A stretch of DNA of 64,000 nt, from positions 248,001-312,000 of the forward strand of contig CAMGZM010000001.1 of the NCBI GenBank assembly GCA_946183145.1. Direction: 5' to 3'. The notes under the pieces were generated by a model. That model had not been told where the DNA came from and made no database searches. It saw only the letters and a program-made list of their open reading frames with translations. The position numbers and the translations under genes are program-made. Positions 62,161-64,000 of this stretch are shown piece by piece. How positions within the stretch are numbered: position 1 is the stretch's first letter; each line of letters starts with the position of its first letter. The stretch is from an uncultured Fretibacterium sp. GTDB lineage: Bacteria > Synergistota > Synergistia > Synergistales > Aminobacteriaceae.

Positions 62161-62202
62161 AAAAAAATTCCCCCTCCGCTTTTGTTGAGTTGTGGAAGGG
62201 GA
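62161..62202 (-). terminator. Rho-independent terminator of the Synerg-CTERM protein gene
   Basis: On the minus strand, TCCCCTTCCAC pairs with GCGGAGGGGGA and is followed by a run of seven Ts. Confidence 0.8.
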
Positions 62203-62209
62203 TTTGTGA

Positions 62210-63382
62210 TTAGCGTTTTGATTTTGTGATTGCGGTTAATGCTATGAGGATTAATGCGGAAATTAACGGGAATGAGTCGCAGCTTCCTCCGCCTGATGAA
62301 CTGCTGACTCCTGTGTTGCTTTTGTCATTCGTGCCGTTGTTGTCGGCATTATCGTTGTCGTTCGTGTTGTCGTTATTTGTGTTGTCGTTGTTGTCCGTGT
62401 TATCGTTGTTCGTGTTTGCATTATTGTCTGTGTTGTCGTTGTTGTTGCTCTGCGATAAAGCCTTCGTTATGTGTGTGCTGAATGTCGTTGCCGTGTTAGC
62501 TTGAAGGTTTGCGGCCACAAGAATATTCCCGGGCAATGTCGTTACAGTTCCGCCTGACTCTGTGAATATTTGCGCCTCAGTTATTCCCGCCGGAAGTGCT
62601 GAAGGCCAGAACGATGCGCCCGAAAATATGCTCCTGTCAGCAAGATACACTTTCAGCTCCGTATTTGTCCCAACCAGATCCGCAGGGACTGTGAGCGGGA
62701 AAACGTAATACCCTGTCTTTTGCGCTGTGATACTTCCCTGAGTCGAAATTATTTCCCGGCCGTCTGAGCTTAAAGCGTTTGTGATTGATGCTGTTGGAGG
62801 CTGAACGGCTTTCATGTCTGAAGAAGCTACGTATTCAACATCAGCCGAGCTTATTCCGAGTTTGTTCGCTATTACGCCGACTGCTTGGGGCTTGGGGTTG
62901 GGGACTGGAGCGGGAATGTCCTTGCTTGGGGTAGGAACTGGTGCAGGAATGTCTTGGCTGTCGGGCGTTATATCTCTGGCAGGCAATATATCCATGACAC
63001 ACACAACATAACCGGAATCCTTCTGAGTGTAACGACGACCGGAAAAAACATCAAAATCATGTCCTGTTACCTCAATGTACACTGCAAAAGAATAGTGTCC
63101 TTCCTTCGTAAGTTTTCCCTTAATATAAGCTTTGTCACCATCCTGTTCAAGACTACAGTCGGGTGGCAGTTCACCACCAATTACCCGAAAGCTATAATAA
63201 TCTTCAACCAGTACTGCTGAACTTGTAACCCATACATATGCCCCTGCATCCTCTTTTGCGTCATTTCCCACACGAAATTCATCTCTTATTCCAGCTAATT
63301 CCGCCACTACCACCGCCAAAGCCCCCGAAGCCATGACCACAGCCAGCATTACAGCCAGCACCATCACCGCAAATTTCTTCAT
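62210..63382 (-). CDS. secreted Synerg-CTERM protein with Asn/Asp/Thr-rich stalk
   Basis: 390 residues. Signal peptide (about 1-23), a globular N-terminal region (about 25-145) with no family recognised, a Pro-rich linker with two near-identical D-I-P-A-P-V-P blocks, and a beta-rich domain (about 180-320). Then comes a low-complexity Asn/Asp/Thr stretch of about 45 residues and the C-terminal S-S-S-G-G-G-S-C, hydrophobic helix, and K-S-K-R of Synerg-CTERM type. Probably displayed on the cell surface, with the Asn/Asp stretch as a stalk. ATG at 63382 gives the signal peptide and has AGGAGG upstream. Confidence 0.85.
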   Translation of the reverse strand: MKKFAVMVLAVMLAVVMASGALAVVVAELAGIRDEFRVGNDAKEDAGAYVWVTSSAVLVEDYYSFRVIGGELPPDCSLEQDGDKAYIKGKLTKEGHYSFAVYIEVTGHDFDVFSGRRYTQKDSGYVVCVMDILPARDITPDSQDIPAPVPTPSKDIPAPVPNPKPQAVGVIANKLGISSADVEYVASSDMKAVQPPTASITNALSSDGREIISTQGSITAQKTGYYVFPLTVPADLVGTNTELKVYLADRSIFSGASFWPSALPAGITEAQIFTESGGTVTTLPGNILVAANLQANTATTFSTHITKALSQSNNNDNTDNNANTNNDNTDNNDNTNNDNTNDNDNADNNGTNDKSNTGVSSSSGGGSCDSFPLISALILIALTAITKSKR

Positions 63383-63467
63383 GGTAAAACCTCCTGCAAT
63401 AAAATTTTTTGACGCAAATCCATAATACACATGACCGCGTCCCCTTGGGTTATGGTATAATAGCAAC

Positions 63468-63553
63468 ATAAAGCAAGGGAGACGGGATTTTTTCTCGCCA
63501 TGTGCAATATTTATTCTTGGTAAAAATAATTATAGCACACCTTGCTTTTTTTC
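63468..63553 (+). ncRNA. candidate small RNA, about 85 nt, three-way junction
   Basis: The 256-bp gap 63383-63638 holds no gene but shows a plus-strand unit: an extended -10 TGGTATAAT (63453-63461), then AAAGCAAGG (63470-63478) pairing perfectly with CCTTGCTTT (63541-63549), whose end runs into seven Ts. Inside are two hairpins: GAGA/TCTC (63479-63482 with 63493-63496) and TGTGC/GCACA (63501-63505 with 63535-63539). The closing stem doubles as terminator. It runs opposite to both flanking genes. I do not recognise a known RNA class. The region also carries a minus-strand extended -10 (TGCTATAAT) for the Synerg-CTERM gene. Confidence 0.55.
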
Positions 63554-63579
63554 ATGGCCGGAATCAGAATCCCACACGC

Positions 63580-63616
63580 AAAAAAATAACCTCCCCGCAA
63601 AATTCACAGGGAGGCC
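63580..63616 (-). terminator. Rho-independent terminator of pepT
   Basis: On the minus strand, CCTCCC pairs with GGGAGG and is followed by TTATTTTTTT, just past the pepT stop. Confidence 0.8.
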
Positions 63617-63638
63617 GTAAATTTTCTCGTTAATGCCC

Positions 63639-64000
63639 TCAGTTTTTCGCGGCAAGCTCCAGAATCTTTATCACAGTCTCTGATGCTTTCTCCATAACCT
63701 GAACAGACACAAATTCATACCGCCCGTGATAGTTGTGTCCTCCGATAAAAATATTCGGCGTGATTAACCCTCTCCATGATAACGCTGCTCCGTCAGTCCC
63801 TCCGCGCATGGCCTTGAAGTAGGGGTTTATTCCTATTTCTTTCATGGCGTTCACAGCAAGGTCAACAATGTGCATATGTCCGTTCAATTTCTCGCGCATG
63901 TTGTAATACTGGTCGTGCATTTCGAGATCGAATCTTTCCGCGCCATATTTCTTCCTCATCCAGTCTACGCAGTCGGCAAAAAATTTCTTCCGTGCCTCAA
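63639..64000 (-). CDS. pepT: peptidase T (tripeptidase), C-terminal part
   Basis: The last 120 or so codons of an M20-family tripeptidase; the frame stays open to the window edge, so the N-terminal part lies beyond it. The diagnostic PepT segment P-Y-F-K-A-M-R-G-G-T-D-G-A-A-L-S-W-R-G, then TPNIFIGGHNYHGRYEF with the metal-binding His, is intact. Cytoplasmic tripeptide cleavage fits a peptide-fermenting organism. Confidence 0.9.
   Translation of the reverse strand, partial: EARKKFFADCVDWMRKKYGAERFDLEMHDQYYNMREKLNGHMHIVDLAVNAMKEIGINPYFKAMRGGTDGAALSWRGLITPNIFIGGHNYHGRYEFVSVQVMEKASETVIKILELAAKN

Noticed and set aside
62330-62456. CRISPR-like repeats
   Set aside because: The periodicity comes from low-complexity Asn/Asp/Thr codons within one reading frame, with no spacers.

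Overview
The window looks like a Synergistota (Synergistetes) chromosome, probably an uncultured, anaerobic, amino-acid-using gut or rumen relative. It has a diderm lipid A gene set (lpxD-lpxC-fabZ-lpxA). Three secreted proteins (23457-25820, 26022-27503, 62210-63382) end in a Ser/Gly-Cys motif, a hydrophobic helix and a basic tail, which is the Synerg-CTERM sorting signature. Flavo-diiron protein, OadB-type Na+ pump subunit, PEP carboxykinase and an aconitase-family/NADP-isocitrate dehydrogenase pair fit an anaerobe. There are no rRNA genes, insertion sequences, prophages or CRISPR arrays. One tRNA (Thr, anticodon CGT) is present.

Layout. 1-11 kb: lipid A genes, phosphoglucomutase, an out-of-phase FkbM methyltransferase, a YafQ toxin module, RqcP, enolase, RidA and YajC-SecD-SecF. 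11-19 kb (minus): an eight-gene partner-switching operon (STAS antagonist, DUF2156 protein, DMT transporter, membrane protein with a degenerate HATPase end, two tandem SpoIIE/RsbU phosphatases, RsbW-like kinase, AAA ATPase fused to a cyclic-nucleotide-binding-like domain). No sigma factor is present. 19-34 kb: aconitase-like hydratase, icd, a Cys-rich small protein, two Synerg-CTERM hydrolases, tRNA-Thr, guaA, an orphan BrxL-like ATPase, oadB and a CPA2 antiporter. 34-44 kb: a candidate structured ncRNA, fprA-speE, hisS with an overlapping polysaccharide-polymerase-like gene, and a type IV pilus set (pilB, pilT, pilC, pilin). 44-56 kb: a NagZ/GH13 fusion joined across an A10 tract, an unrecognised two-gene pair behind a C11 tract, an ankyrin protein, glmS, pckA and metNIQ. 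56-64 kb: polysaccharide deacetylase, three tandem DUF4230 paralogues, a RadD-like helicase with an altered Walker A, a RelBE-type module, a Synerg-CTERM protein, a second candidate small RNA and the 3' part of pepT.

The points most worth a second look are: (1) the A10 tract that decides whether NagZ and a GH13 glucosidase are one protein or two; (2) a 13-bp tandem duplication that puts the first 94 codons of the FkbM gene out of frame, where a third copy would restore the frame; (3) the sigma-less partner-switching operon; and (4) two intergenic structured RNAs with their own promoter-like sequences and U-tract terminators.

Most genes sit in short, tightly overlapping operons (ATGA, GTGA or TAATG junctions) separated by C-rich/G-rich hairpins with T-runs. 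Many start sites have a strong GGAGG followed by an unusually long A/T spacer. All functional calls come from reading motifs by eye; no database search was run.
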